Positions 1-7,204 of a stretch of DNA of 39,213 bases are shown here, piece after piece. The stretch comes from a virus. The notes below the pieces were generated by a model. That model was given only the letters and a program-made list of their open reading frames with translations. It ran no database searches and was not told where the DNA came from. How positions within the stretch are numbered: position 1 is the stretch's first letter; each line of letters begins with the position of its first letter. Made by a program: the position numbers and the translations under genes. Where the stretch lies: the IMG/VR virus record IMGVR_UViG_3300046794_000200, positions 1-39,213 of that record; one strand, 5' to 3'.

Positions 1-31
1 GCAGCAATAAGCAGCAAAAGGCAGTAAAACA

Positions 32-106
32 GGGAGGTTAGCTCAGGGGTAGAGCACTGCATTCACACTGCAGGGGTCGCAAGTTCGAAACTTGCACTTC
101 CCACCA
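32..106 (+). tRNA. tRNA-Val(CAC), integration site
   Basis: A full cloverleaf is visible. The acceptor GGGAGGT pairs with ACTTCCC, followed by discriminator A and an encoded CCA (104-106). The D arm is GCTC/GAGC, the anticodon stem CTGCA/TGCAG, and the loop TTCACAC gives anticodon CAC (64-66), i.e. valine. The T arm contains GTTCGAA. The gene is intact at this end of the prophage. From base 59 in the anticodon stem onward it is identical to 39115-39213, so its 3' half is the phage-supplied copy that restored the tRNA after integration. Confidence 0.95.
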
Positions 107-157
107 GAATAAAGCTGAGAAATCAGTGACTTAGAGAAGGCCAGGGCGATATGCTAC
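59..157. repeat. attL: left copy of a direct repeat of at least 99 bp
   Basis: Bases 59-157 match 39115-39213 exactly, up to the last base of the window. Base 58 (t) and base 39114 (g) differ, so the repeat starts at 59. It covers the tRNA-Val anticodon stem to its 3' end and runs on toward the tRNA terminator. The left copy joins an intact tRNA; the right copy lacks the 5' half. This fits site-specific integration by the tyrosine integrase at 38016-39011. The right copy is cut by the window end, so the true repeat may be longer. Confidence 0.93.
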
Positions 158-168
158 TGGCCTTTTTT
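139..168 (+). terminator. Intrinsic terminator after tRNA-Val, probably bidirectional
   Basis: The stem GGCCAG (139-144) pairs with CTGGCC (157-162) and is followed by TTTTTT (163-168). Read on the minus strand the same stem is followed by TTCTCT, so it could also end the imuA transcript arriving from the right. Confidence 0.8.
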
Positions 169-171
169 ATT

Positions 172-196
172 GCCTGTGTAATTGGCCGGTGTAATT
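172..196. other. Candidate integrase arm-type sites, left end
   Basis: GCCTGTGTAATT at 172-183 and GTGTAATT at 189-196 lie just inside attL. A matching pair, GCCTGTGTAA and GTGTAATT with almost the same spacing, lies just inside attR (39011-39034). Short repeats flanking the core on both sides are what arm-type integrase sites look like. No binding data, so this is inference. Confidence 0.4.
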
Positions 197-229
197 CGCG
201 GCGCGCACGTCGCCGCGTAACCCGATTCC

Positions 230-967
230 TCAAGCATTTATACCGATTGCACCAGCAGGCGTAGGCACAACAACTGGAGTCGTCGGCGCCACATGGCGCA
301 GCGGTCGAACGCGCACCGCAGGCGCCACGTCCATCGGCAGGAACAGAGGCTCGTCGCGCTGCGGCCCTTGCCGCTTCACAAACCCGATATCGATCCCGCC
401 TGACGCCGGCCGCACGCTCAAGCGCAGTGGCGCCGGCGAAGCGTCGGTTTCGGAGGCGAGCGGCCGCATGATGAAGAACAGCGTCTCGCCCTGCTGGGCG
501 GCCAGGTGCAGGCGGCGTAGGCTGTCGGCGCGGATGGGTTGCTGGCGCGCGCTGGTCTTCGACGTTTGCCCGGGCCAGAACAGCAGGGCGCCGCAACTGC
601 CGCTGCGCAGCACCTGCTCGGCGGCCCACAAGGCGTCAGCGGAGCGCTCGGCGCGCAACCAGATGGCCGAGGCAGGAGGGATGCCCAGCGCGGCCAGCGA
701 CAGCGCCTGGGGCACGTGCGGAGGCGTCAGGAGCACCACGCTGCGGTCGGCCACGGCCTTCAGCGCCGGCGCAAGGAGCCGCATCTCGCCCACGCCCGGC
801 TGCTGCACCAGCAGGTCGACCAGCGTGCCCACCGGCCAGCCGCCGCCCGGGAGCTGGTTCGACAGGGTCGGGTGCCCGGTATCGATGCGCCGTGTGCGAC
901 TGCGCGCCAGCTGGGAAGCTCGCCAGAGGGACGGGTGCAGGGCTTCGAGTGGCGGGGCAGTGGTCAT
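230..967 (-). CDS. imuA: ImuA-like (RecA/SulA-like) SOS mutagenesis-associated protein
   Basis: A 245-residue protein of the ImuA family, the RecA-fold accessory protein that normally works with ImuB and DnaE2 in translesion synthesis. Family-typical stretches are LHPSLWRASQL near the start, TGHPTLSNQLPGGGWPVGTL, LLQQP-like LVQQPGVGEMRLLAPAL, GSCGALLFWPGQ, and LRRLHLAAQQGETLFF. The ATG at 967 is preceded by GGAGAG. A longer reading would run through the LexA box and is unlikely. The gene lies inside the prophage, between attL and the lysis genes. No imuB or dnaE2 is present, so it is an orphan and probably an SOS-induced accessory (moron) gene. Its C-terminal tail (VVVPTPAGAIGINA) is not a part I recognise. 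Function alone is uncertain: mutagenesis helper, RecA modulator, or cell-division effect. Confidence 0.85.
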   Translation of the reverse strand: MTTAPPLEALHPSLWRASQLARSRTRRIDTGHPTLSNQLPGGGWPVGTLVDLLVQQPGVGEMRLLAPALKAVADRSVVLLTPPHVPQALSLAALGIPPASAIWLRAERSADALWAAEQVLRSGSCGALLFWPGQTSKTSARQQPIRADSLRRLHLAAQQGETLFFIMRPLASETDASPAPLRLSVRPASGGIDIGFVKRQGPQRDEPLFLPMDVAPAVRVRPLRHVAPTTPVVVPTPAGAIGINA

Positions 968-982
968 GTTTCTCTCCAAAAA

Positions 983-1002
983 TACTGTATGTGTGTACAG
1001 TA
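983..1002. promoter_or_regulatory. LexA (SOS) operator upstream of imuA
   Basis: CTGTATGTGTGTACAG at 985-1000, flanked by TA on both sides, fits the gammaproteobacterial/betaproteobacterial SOS-box pattern CTGT-N8-ACAG with perfect outer half-sites. It sits 16 bp upstream of the imuA ATG, where it would cover the promoter. Host LexA should therefore repress imuA in the lysogen and release it on DNA damage. Confidence 0.88.
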
Positions 1003-1070
1003 TACCAAGGATCAAACTGACAACTGATAAACCTCAGTCGGCTACCGAAACGGTGCGGCACGATGGCGGG

Positions 1071-1295
1071 ATGAAACCACGAATCGACCTCATCACCGCC
1101 AGCCGGGTTGACCTGGCCTTGCTCCTGCTGCCGGTCATCAGCTGGCTGGAAGCTTCGTGCATGCTGGCAGTCAGCGGGGTGCCGGCGGAGGTGGCGGCGC
1201 GGGTGCTGGTGTTGCCGGGTGCGCGGCGGGCGCCGGCGGTAGCACCAGCCGGCCGTCAACCACCTGTGCGACCAGCACCGGACCGCGCCGCGTGA
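1071..1295 (+). CDS. Small hypothetical protein with hydrophobic helix
   Basis: A 74-residue reading frame starting MKPRIDLITASRVDLALL, followed by a hydrophobic stretch (LALLLLPVISWLEASCMLAV) and then GVPAEVAARVLVLPGARR, which looks like real protein. The C-terminal third is Pro/Arg/Ala-rich and low complexity. The ribosome site is weak (GGCGGG close to the ATG). It lies opposite the small minus-strand ORF at 1171-1311, so at most one of the two is probably real over most of its length. Located in the gap between imuA and the lysis genes. Confidence 0.35.
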   Translation: MKPRIDLITASRVDLALLLLPVISWLEASCMLAVSGVPAEVAARVLVLPGARRAPAVAPAGRQPPVRPAPDRAA

Positions 1296-1311
1296 CGAGG
1301 TTCAGATCCAT
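1171..1311 (-). CDS. Small Pro-rich ORF coupled to Rz
   Basis: A 46-residue frame whose ATG (1311-1309) overlaps the TGA stop of the Rz-like gene (TGATG), a typical coupling. It starts MDLNLVTRRGPVLVAQVV and ends in a proline-rich tail. Proline richness recalls Rz1 outer-membrane lipoproteins, but there is no signal peptide and no lipobox cysteine, so I do not call it Rz1. Low confidence because the opposite strand also reads open here. Confidence 0.35.
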   Translation of the reverse strand: MDLNLVTRRGPVLVAQVVDGRLVLPPAPAAHPATPAPAPPPPPAPR

Positions 1312-1799
1312 CACGGCACCATATCGTTTTCATGCAGGAAGCGTTGGCATGCTCGACCAGTTGCTAGATCTTCCTCAACCAGCAGTTTCAGCGCGACAAG
1401 ATCTCGCTCAACGTCTGGTCGAACCAGCCGGCCGGGTGGATTGGCGCTGTCGCTGCTGGCGGCGCCTTCGGCTTGGGCGGGGGCGGGAGGTCCGTTACCA
1501 CATACGCCGGCGCCGACGTACACGCGCTGAGTAACAATGCGCTCGCGAACAGGCTGAAGCTCTTCATGCTTTTTCTCCGTGATGGTTGCGTTGCTCACGA
1601 CCTGGCGCACTGCCTCGGTCGCGTTCGTTGTGGTGCGCGCCTGCAGCGCCTTAGCATCCGCCAGGGCGCGCTCGGCGATGGCCGCCGCATGGCCGGCGTC
1701 GTACCGCGCGGTGCCGTAGTGTTGGATGCCGAACCAGCCGCCGAACACCAGCCCGGCGACAAGGATGCAGCCGATCAGCAGGCGGTCGAGGGCATTCAT
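1311..1799 (-). CDS. Rz-like inner-membrane spanin subunit
   Basis: A 162-residue protein with one N-terminal membrane anchor (LLIGCILVAGLVFGGWFGIQ, about residues 7-26) followed by a long hydrophilic, Ala-rich helical region with few prolines, then a C-terminal part with VYVGAGVCGNG. This layout fits i-spanins, which link inner and outer membrane in the last step of lysis. The ATG at 1799 overlaps the endolysin stop (ATGA). Holin, endolysin and Rz are consecutive. I found no Rz1 with a lipobox nested in or after it. Confidence 0.75.
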   Translation of the reverse strand: MNALDRLLIGCILVAGLVFGGWFGIQHYGTARYDAGHAAAIAERALADAKALQARTTTNATEAVRQVVSNATITEKKHEELQPVRERIVTQRVYVGAGVCGNGPPAPAQAEGAASSDSANPPGRLVRPDVERDLVALKLLVEEDLATGRACQRFLHENDMVP

Positions 1800-2260
1800 T
1801 TCGCCCCCGGGGTCAGCTGGTCGTAAAACTGCAGATTCCGCGCACGGATTGTGTCCTGCAGCTTCTTCGCATAGTCGGGATCGGTCGCATAGCCGGCCTT
1901 CTGCAAAGCGGCGGCCCAGCCCATGCCGGTCGTCTCCTTGAAGCAGGCGGCGTAACGCGGGTTCGCCAGCAGGAACCGGCCGTGGTCGACCATGGATTCA
2001 GCGTAACTGGCGTAGGCGCGGAACTTGGCCGTCAGGTGGACGTTCTGGTCGGCTAGGTGCTCGGTGGTGGCGAAGCCGACGGTAGGGCCGGTCCAGCTCT
2101 TGTCAGCCTTGATGCCGAACAGGTTGTTGCCGAGGGCGCGCGAGCCCCACGACGATTCGAGCGCGGCCTGGGCCAGGGTGATCGATGCCGGGATCCCGGT
2201 CTTGCGCTGGCAGTCCTGTGCGGACTGGGCCAGCATTCCAATGAAAGCGCTGGGCGGCAT
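1796..2260 (-). CDS. Endolysin, glucosaminidase (FlgJ/GH73-like)
   Basis: A 154-residue peptidoglycan hydrolase. The stretch ITLAQAALESSWG carries the family catalytic glutamate, followed by NLFGIK and the later YASYAESMVDHGRFL and YATDPDYAKKL motifs typical of flagellar-type N-acetylglucosaminidases. There is no signal peptide, so release through the holin next door is expected. The ATG at 2260 overlaps the holin stop by one base (TGATG); a GTG three bases earlier (2263) is an alternative with a 4-base overlap. Length fits a single-domain lysin. Confidence 0.88.
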   Translation of the reverse strand: MPPSAFIGMLAQSAQDCQRKTGIPASITLAQAALESSWGSRALGNNLFGIKADKSWTGPTVGFATTEHLADQNVHLTAKFRAYASYAESMVDHGRFLLANPRYAACFKETTGMGWAAALQKAGYATDPDYAKKLQDTIRARNLQFYDQLTPGAK

Positions 2261-2640
2261 CACAGCATCCCCTTCACGTCCGTGGCGATCTCATCGATAC
2301 CGGCATCCTTCTTCTTGTCCAGGTACTTGAACAGCGCGCGCACCAGAGCCCAGCCGGGCAGGCCGCAAGCGAAAGCGAAGGCCAGCATGGCGACCATGCC
2401 GAACGGATCCTCGACCCAGTGCTGGAAGCCCAGCCAGCGCACGAGCGCCGAGCCGCCGCCGATCGAGCTGACCAAGGTGCAAATCAGGGCCACGCGCCAT
2501 TCCTGATCGGTCTTGGGCTTCGTCAGTGCCATGACGACGAAGGCGGCCAGGCCGGCGCCGATCGCGCCCATACCGGCCAGGCCGCCGATGATCTTCCAGC
2601 CTGCTACGCCGGCGGCGGTGCCGGAAATTGGTTCACTCAT
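2260..2640 (-). CDS. Holin-like membrane protein
   Basis: A 126-residue protein with about three hydrophobic segments: AAGVAGWKIIGGLAGMGAIG onward (about 8-40), ALICTLVSSIGGGSALV (about 52-70), and FGMVAMLAFAFACGLPGWAL (about 80-100), ending in a charged tail (YLDKKKDAGIDEIATDV). Size, membrane layout, charged C-terminus and position directly before the endolysin indicate a holin. The start MSEPISG at 2640 was chosen because GGAACG lies at a suitable distance; an upstream ATG would sit beside the terminator hairpin. Confidence 0.75.
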   Translation of the reverse strand: MSEPISGTAAGVAGWKIIGGLAGMGAIGAGLAAFVVMALTKPKTDQEWRVALICTLVSSIGGGSALVRWLGFQHWVEDPFGMVAMLAFAFACGLPGWALVRALFKYLDKKKDAGIDEIATDVKGML

Positions 2641-2665
2641 TTGATTTCGTTCCATATAAAAGAGA

Positions 2666-2689
2666 AAGGCCACCTCTGCGGGTGGCCTT
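2666..2689 (-). terminator. Intrinsic terminator between tail and lysis genes
   Basis: A 9-bp stem: AAGGCCACC (2666-2674) pairs with GGTGGCCTT (2681-2689), loop TCTGCG. On the minus strand it is followed by a pyrimidine-rich TCTCTTTT. It would separate the lysis genes from upstream tail genes unless transcription is antiterminated. Confidence 0.6.
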
Positions 2690-2714
2690 GTTGTAGTAGT
2701 GAGCGAAGGGGCGG

Positions 2715-3305
2715 TTACAGCACCTCGTAGGGCTCGATTCCGCCCCAGATGATCTCTTCGGCGCGGCCGGCAGCGACGATCCCCAGCGTTTCGAGCTGCT
2801 GGATGCGCGTCTGGAGCGCCGGGTCGTTCAGGTCCGCGAAGCCGTTGCAGAACAGGTCCTTGTCCAGCACGCGCATGGCAGCGGCACCGCTGCGCTCTTC
2901 CGGCGTGCCTGCAGGGTTGTCCAGCATCGCCAGCTCGAAGGCCAGACGCTCGGCGTCTGTGAGGCGGAAGCGCAGGGCGGCCAGCGTGATGTGGCGCGTC
3001 AGGCTGCGCTTGTAGTCGAGGATTTCCTCGGCGGTCCAGTCACGTTTCGATCTGGTCGAGATGACGAGCGTGCGCGGCGCATCAATGGTCAGTACCTCGT
3101 CGTCGTTGTAGCTCTGGTACTTGTCAAGCTCAGGCCAGTGAAACTCGATGGGCCACCAGCCGTAGCCGACGTAATCGGGCAGGCCAAGCCATGTCAGGTC
3201 GGCGATCTGGTCCAGAGGCGTTTGCGAGGCGGTCAGGAAGCCCGGTACCGGCTCGCGCGTAATGACTCCGTCCTTGACCTTCACGCAGTTGGCGTAGTCG
3301 ATCAT
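2715..3305 (-). CDS. Hypothetical protein, possible tail-fibre assembly factor
   Basis: A 196-residue protein from MIDYANCVKVKDGVI, start chosen for AAAGGAAA upstream. The N-terminal half is rich in Trp/Tyr (LTWLGLPDYVGYGWWPIEFHW), the middle has DWTAEEILDYKR, and the C-terminal part is helical (ALQTRIQQLETLGIVAAGRA). No domain is recognised for certain. The place right after the Gly-rich tail protein and before the lysis genes is where many phages keep a fibre chaperone, so this role is a guess from position. Confidence 0.7.
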   Translation of the reverse strand: MIDYANCVKVKDGVITREPVPGFLTASQTPLDQIADLTWLGLPDYVGYGWWPIEFHWPELDKYQSYNDDEVLTIDAPRTLVISTRSKRDWTAEEILDYKRSLTRHITLAALRFRLTDAERLAFELAMLDNPAGTPEERSGAAAMRVLDKDLFCNGFADLNDPALQTRIQQLETLGIVAAGRAEEIIWGGIEPYEVL

Positions 3306-3316
3306 TATTTTTCCTT

Positions 3317-4144
3317 TCACCAAAATTCAATAACAGCGAAACCAGCGCTGATTGAGCTGCCTGGCGCACTGGTGCCTCCGGAGATGTTTTGTCCGCCGCT
3401 ACCAGCGCCGCCATCACCGCCGCCACGCGCGTTGCCGGGCTGCCCGACAGTAATGACTCCTGATCCGAGCGAGGACGCGGGAGGGGATCCGACGGCACCT
3501 GGTGTAGCGGTTGAGGTCGAACTGGCAACGGCACCAGCTCCGCCTCCCGAAGCACCTGACTTATTGCCTGCCCCGGGCGCTCCGGCTCCACCGTTACCTG
3601 GTGTGGTTCCGGAACCACTGGTGCCATTTGCCCCATTGCCACCAGGGCCGGCTGCACCACCTCCACCACCGCCACCGGTGCCGGTGGCGCCACCGCCGTT
3701 GCCACCATTGAAATTGATATCTCCGCCGCTTCCTATCCCCCCAACTCCGGCAGCTCCACCAGGGATAGCATTTCCGCCATTCCCCCCTAAAAGTCGATAG
3801 CCAAGCCCTTCAACCACAGTCGCAGTCCCATCGAACCTGACATTGATTGCAGCGCCAGGAGACACCTTGAGGATGTTGGTGCCAGCAAAGCCGGCGCCCG
3901 CACCGCCCGGGGGAGTTACGCCAGCAACGGCCGTAAAAACGCCTGCGCCACCGGTGCCCGTCGCGCTCAGACGCGCATAAGTGGCCCAGTCGGGTACTCG
4001 GATTAATTGGTCCGCGCGCACGGTCAGATACGCTGTCGGGAAGCCAGTGATGTCGGCGCTCATACTCACGCCGGATTGCTTTCGCGGCCAGCCGGGCCCG
4101 CCAGCCGGGCCGTGCGGAATTCCTTGTGGTCCGTATGCACCCAT
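3317..4144 (-). CDS. Glycine-rich tail tip/adhesin-like protein
   Basis: A 275-residue protein. The N-terminal part has a collagen-like GPQGIPHGPAGGPG stretch, then an ordinary segment from MSADITGFPTAYLTVRADQL. From about residue 115 to 260 it is almost wholly Gly with Ala/Ser/Thr/Asn (runs of GGGGGGG), closing with SAGFAVIEFW. This resembles glycine-rich domains of phage adhesins (the T4 gp38 and Gly_rich families), whose loops set receptor specificity. The ATG lies two bases past the stop of the upstream gene. Receptor binding is inference. Confidence 0.72.
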   Translation of the reverse strand: MGAYGPQGIPHGPAGGPGWPRKQSGVSMSADITGFPTAYLTVRADQLIRVPDWATYARLSATGTGGAGVFTAVAGVTPPGGAGAGFAGTNILKVSPGAAINVRFDGTATVVEGLGYRLLGGNGGNAIPGGAAGVGGIGSGGDINFNGGNGGGATGTGGGGGGGAAGPGGNGANGTSGSGTTPGNGGAGAPGAGNKSGASGGGAGAVASSTSTATPGAVGSPPASSLGSGVITVGQPGNARGGGDGGAGSGGQNISGGTSAPGSSISAGFAVIEFW

Positions 4145-4146
4145 GA

Positions 4147-4563
4147 TCAGAAGTCCGCTACTTCAGCCTGGAACACCACGCCTGCCTGCGCGGAGCCAAG
4201 GCCGCCCCACAGGCTTTCGCCAGCACCCAGCCGGAGCGGGGTGTTTTCGGAGTAGTCACCGAAGATTGCCTTGACCGGGCCCACGGTGGCACTTGGGGTC
4301 TGCTGCGCAATCGTGGTGCAATCCTTCAGACGCTGCACGGTGCCGGCGGCATTCTTGCTTGTGAAGAGATATGCCGGAGTAGCTGCCGTGATCGCGGCGC
4401 GCGGGACCGCAGTGAGGCGAACGATGTTCATCGGCTTGTCAGCCGTTGCAGTGCAGATCAGGACGGTGTTGCCCGGAATATCACTGTTCAGCGCAGTGAC
4501 GGCAGCCGTAGCGACGCCCGATTCGAGATGGGGGGTCTTTGCAAATGCTGGAGTATCTGCCAT
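4147..4563 (-). CDS. Hypothetical virion protein
   Basis: A 138-residue protein starting MADTPAFAKTPHLESGVAT with AAGGAAA ahead of the ATG. It is Ala/Thr/Val-rich and likely all-beta (NTVLICTATADKPMNIVRL, then LRLGAGESLWGGLGSAQAGV). The ending GAGESLWGGL...GVVFQAEVADF is similar in style to small phage structural proteins. It sits between two tail-fibre-type genes. No family assigned. Confidence 0.65.
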   Translation of the reverse strand: MADTPAFAKTPHLESGVATAAVTALNSDIPGNTVLICTATADKPMNIVRLTAVPRAAITAATPAYLFTSKNAAGTVQRLKDCTTIAQQTPSATVGPVKAIFGDYSENTPLRLGAGESLWGGLGSAQAGVVFQAEVADF

Positions 4564-4572
4564 GTTATTTCC

Positions 4573-5004
4573 TTACGAGAGAGCGAGGTTGAGCGCGCAG
4601 ACCTGCGCGAGGGTGGTTGGGTTCGAATAGGGGGAGATCGGCTTCCAGTCAGAAACCGCGCCATCCGTGATCAGCGCGCCGCCTGCCTTGCCGGCCTGGT
4701 TTGGAAGCGCAGTTGTGGTTCCGCCGACCCAAACCCGGGTCGCGGCATCAACATCGTCGACATACTTTTTGTTGGCAGCGTCACCCGCCAGGAGCGGGGC
4801 GCGAAGGCCCGTGATCCCGAAGTTGTTCCATGGGATATCGCTTGTCGGACCGCCCTGGCCATCACGTGTGATGACATTCGAAAGGGCGGCCGCAATGTCG
4901 TTGGCCTGGTCGTCGAAGTTCGCCGGCAGAATCGGCGTTTGCGCGGCCGCCTCGTTCACCCAGACGTGTTTCGGGAAAAAAAGCCCTTGCCCGTTGTATG
5001 GCAT
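4573..5004 (-). CDS. Short tail-fibre-like protein
   Basis: A 143-residue protein. The segment IPWNNFGITGLRAPLLAG followed by DAANKKYVDD is the widespread phage tail-fibre repeat, where a KKYVDD-type turn precedes a coiled or triple-helical segment. The N-terminus (GLFFPKHVWVNEAAAQTPIL) could be the virion-attachment part. It is much shorter than full fibres, so it may be a fibre base joined with the neighbouring glycine-rich protein. The ATG has GGAG at good spacing. Confidence 0.75.
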   Translation of the reverse strand: MPYNGQGLFFPKHVWVNEAAAQTPILPANFDDQANDIAAALSNVITRDGQGGPTSDIPWNNFGITGLRAPLLAGDAANKKYVDDVDAATRVWVGGTTTALPNQAGKAGGALITDGAVSDWKPISPYSNPTTLAQVCALNLALS

Positions 5005-5023
5005 GTTGTTTCTCCTATAATGC

Positions 5024-5048
5024 GAAAGGCCGCACTAGGCGGCCTTTC
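5024..5048. terminator. Hairpin between ejection and tail-fibre genes
   Basis: A perfect 10-bp stem: GAAAGGCCGC (5024-5033) and GCGGCCTTTC (5039-5048), loop ACTAG. There is no strong U tract on either strand (TTTC only), so its action as a terminator is uncertain. It lies between a minus-strand gene start and the small plus-strand ORF at 5061. Confidence 0.45.
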
Positions 5049-5060
5049 AAGGGGTGTTAC

Positions 5061-5195
5061 ATGAACAGTTCTCAGATTGCGGGTTTTTGTGTCCTCGTCG
5101 GCATCGCCGGCTACCCTGCGCTGGTGTGGCTCGTCAAAAAGTACGACGAGCACCGCGACCGGAAGACCGTGCGGCGCATGCGCGACCTGAACTAA
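5061..5195 (+). CDS. Small single-span membrane protein, opposite strand
   Basis: A 44-residue protein (MNSSQIAGFCVLVGIAGYPA...) with a hydrophobic segment at about 5-27 and a strongly basic tail (KKYDEHRDRKTVRRMRDLN). AAGGGGTG precedes the ATG at good distance. It is the only convincing plus-strand gene inside the 20-kb minus-strand late operon. Its stop overlaps the end of the ejection-protein gene by 4 bases, in converging orientation. Could be a small conversion gene or a lysis regulator. Function unknown. Confidence 0.55.
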   Translation: MNSSQIAGFCVLVGIAGYPALVWLVKKYDEHRDRKTVRRMRDLN

Positions 5196-7204
5196 TTCCC
5201 TTCCTGCGGGACCGGCTTCGTCGAACGAAGCGCGTTGATGATCGACGCGTTGACCACACCGCTGGGCGGCGCGAGCAGTCCTGTGTTACTCAGGTCCCCG
5301 GCCAATGCACGCGCGATCATGTGCTTCTTACCTGCCGAGGTGATCGCCTTGCCCACTATCGGGATATCCGAAGCCATATCCAGCACCGCGCTGCCGGTAT
5401 TCGAGCGGTTCACCGGCGAGAACGAGGGCTCCGAGTGGATGTAGGAGCCCACGCGGCCGATCGTGTAGAGGTCGTCCGTCACCTCCGGCCCGTACAGCGC
5501 TCCCAGCTTCTCGGTGCCGCCCAGGTTGCGCAGCACCTTTGCATAGCGCTCCGGCGAAAAACCCTTATCGCCGGCCATGTTCTCGCCGAAGGCCGCCGTC
5601 CGAATGTGGTCTCCCACCTGGCCGCGCGCGACGTCGAGGGCCGCTGGGTTCTTCTCCTGCAGCAGGTTCACCAGCGCGTTGACGTGGTCGACATCGCCGT
5701 TGACCAGGTACTTGCGGCCGAAGTCTTCAGGTGCGATCGAGCCGGCGGCCGCATCGGCCAGCGCCGGGACGCTGTCGTGGAGGGCGAACCTCTGCGCGGC
5801 CATCTGGCGCGGCGCCGCGAACACGCCGCCCTGGTCGTCGGCACCCAGCAGCGCACCCTTCACCGACTCGGATAGCCGGCGTAGGGCCTCGTTCGCCGCA
5901 GGGTCGGCGCCGCGGTTCGCGTTGATCACCTTGAGCAGCTTCTCGGCGGCGTCGACGTCGAAGACCTTCTGCTGTGTGCCGCTCATCAGCCCCAGGGCGT
6001 CGAAGTTGTTGCGCACGCCGCTCGGCACCTTGTCGCCGAAGTCATGCAGCACGGCCGCATAGTCTTGAGCGAGGCCCTTGAGTGGGACATCCAGTTTCGC
6101 TCCCGACGCCTGCTCGGCGGCCTTGTACGCAGCCGAGACCTGCTTGCTCATGGAGTTATCGATATCGGCCAGCGAGGAGACGATCTGCTTGCCGCCCTGG
6201 TAGGCTTCCTGGCCTTCGCCGACGGCCCCACTCAATACCTTGCCCAGCTGCGCGTTCTGGGTGTTGAACTTGGAGAGCAGCTGGCTACCCGCCGGCAGGC
6301 CGCGCCAGTTCTGCTCCTGTGCGAACAGCGCCGGGTCGCGCGTCACCTGGCCCAGCGTGAGCGACATCCCCAGACGCTTCGCATCGGCGGCGCGCGCGGC
6401 GGAAGTTGGATCCGCACCCGGGGTGTTTGCCAGGATGGTGGCCGTACTTTTCTCCAGCTCCTGCTGGGCGGCAGCCGAAGGCGCAAGGGGAGAGGAGCCC
6501 AGCGCCGATTCGACGGCGGCCGGCGCCATTTCCGGATTGCCCGGCCGCGGCGCGACCGCGTTGCGTGCCCTCGAAGCAGCGCTGCCGATGCCCGCGGCGC
6601 CGAGCGAGCCAGCCATACCGCCGGCGATGCCCGCGCCGAGCTGCCAGCCCGGGCCCAGCCCAGCCTCGCGTGCTGCGCCTGCAGAGGCCGCGCCCGTGGT
6701 TGCCGCTGCCAGCTGGTTGCCTGGGACGGCCGTCAGCACGTTGCCCACCGCGCGCGTGACCGGGGCGACTGCCTTGCTCATGACCTTGCCCGCCGCCGTC
6801 GTGAGGCCGAGGCCGGAGCCCGCAGCGGCCACGTCCTGCACGATCCGCTCCTTGCCATCGCGCGGTACCGGGAACACCTTGTCCTCCAGGCGCTGGACCT
6901 CCTGCGAGGGCAGGCCCAGATGCGGAATGGAGGTGCCGGCGGCCGAGTTGACACCGTCGACGCCCAAGTTGATCGCCGAGTTCAGTGCGTCGCCGAGCAT
7001 GGCCGGAAGGCCGGTGACGCCTGTGACGGCGGCGCGCCCGGTCAGGCCGATCTGGCGGCCGAACTCGCCCAGCGCGGATGGCGCGGGCTGGTGCGCCGCT
7101 GGCGCCGCCACTTGGGCATTCAGCCTGTCGACCGGGCTAGCAGGCTTCGCGCCTGCCGCCTTCCCGGCCAGCTGCGAGTCCAGAAGATCGAGGGGGTTTG
7201 TCAC
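5192..7204 (-). CDS. DNA ejection / internal virion protein
   Basis: A 670-residue, Ala/Gly-rich protein. The first 220 residues contain amphipathic and hydrophobic Gly/Ala helices (GAGIAGGMAGSLGAAGIGSA). The rest is helical and polar, with a SFSPVNRSNTGSAVLDMASDIPIVG stretch near the end. This composition and its place after the portal/adaptor genes of a short-tailed phage match the large injected proteins (analogous to P22 gp16/gp20) that help DNA cross the envelope. The start is GTG at 7204 with GGAG upstream, overlapping the previous stop by 4 bases. Confidence 0.7.
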   Translation of the reverse strand: MTNPLDLLDSQLAGKAAGAKPASPVDRLNAQVAAPAAHQPAPSALGEFGRQIGLTGRAAVTGVTGLPAMLGDALNSAINLGVDGVNSAAGTSIPHLGLPSQEVQRLEDKVFPVPRDGKERIVQDVAAAGSGLGLTTAAGKVMSKAVAPVTRAVGNVLTAVPGNQLAAATTGAASAGAAREAGLGPGWQLGAGIAGGMAGSLGAAGIGSAASRARNAVAPRPGNPEMAPAAVESALGSSPLAPSAAAQQELEKSTATILANTPGADPTSAARAADAKRLGMSLTLGQVTRDPALFAQEQNWRGLPAGSQLLSKFNTQNAQLGKVLSGAVGEGQEAYQGGKQIVSSLADIDNSMSKQVSAAYKAAEQASGAKLDVPLKGLAQDYAAVLHDFGDKVPSGVRNNFDALGLMSGTQQKVFDVDAAEKLLKVINANRGADPAANEALRRLSESVKGALLGADDQGGVFAAPRQMAAQRFALHDSVPALADAAAGSIAPEDFGRKYLVNGDVDHVNALVNLLQEKNPAALDVARGQVGDHIRTAAFGENMAGDKGFSPERYAKVLRNLGGTEKLGALYGPEVTDDLYTIGRVGSYIHSEPSFSPVNRSNTGSAVLDMASDIPIVGKAITSAGKKHMIARALAGDLSNTGLLAPPSGVVNASIINALRSTKPVPQEGN

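Noticed and set aside
1-31. GCAG(C/T)AA triplicate-like motif left of the tRNA
   Set aside because: Only three loose copies in 30 bases; no CRISPR-like spacing or known element. Probably tRNA leader sequence.
1171-1311. Calling the small ORF Rz1
   Set aside because: It is proline-rich but has no signal peptide or lipobox cysteine.
2991-3800. Long plus-strand Pro-rich frame opposite the glycine-rich tail gene
   Set aside because: The proline runs are the reverse complement of glycine codons; the minus-strand gene has ribosome site, neighbours and typical C-terminus.
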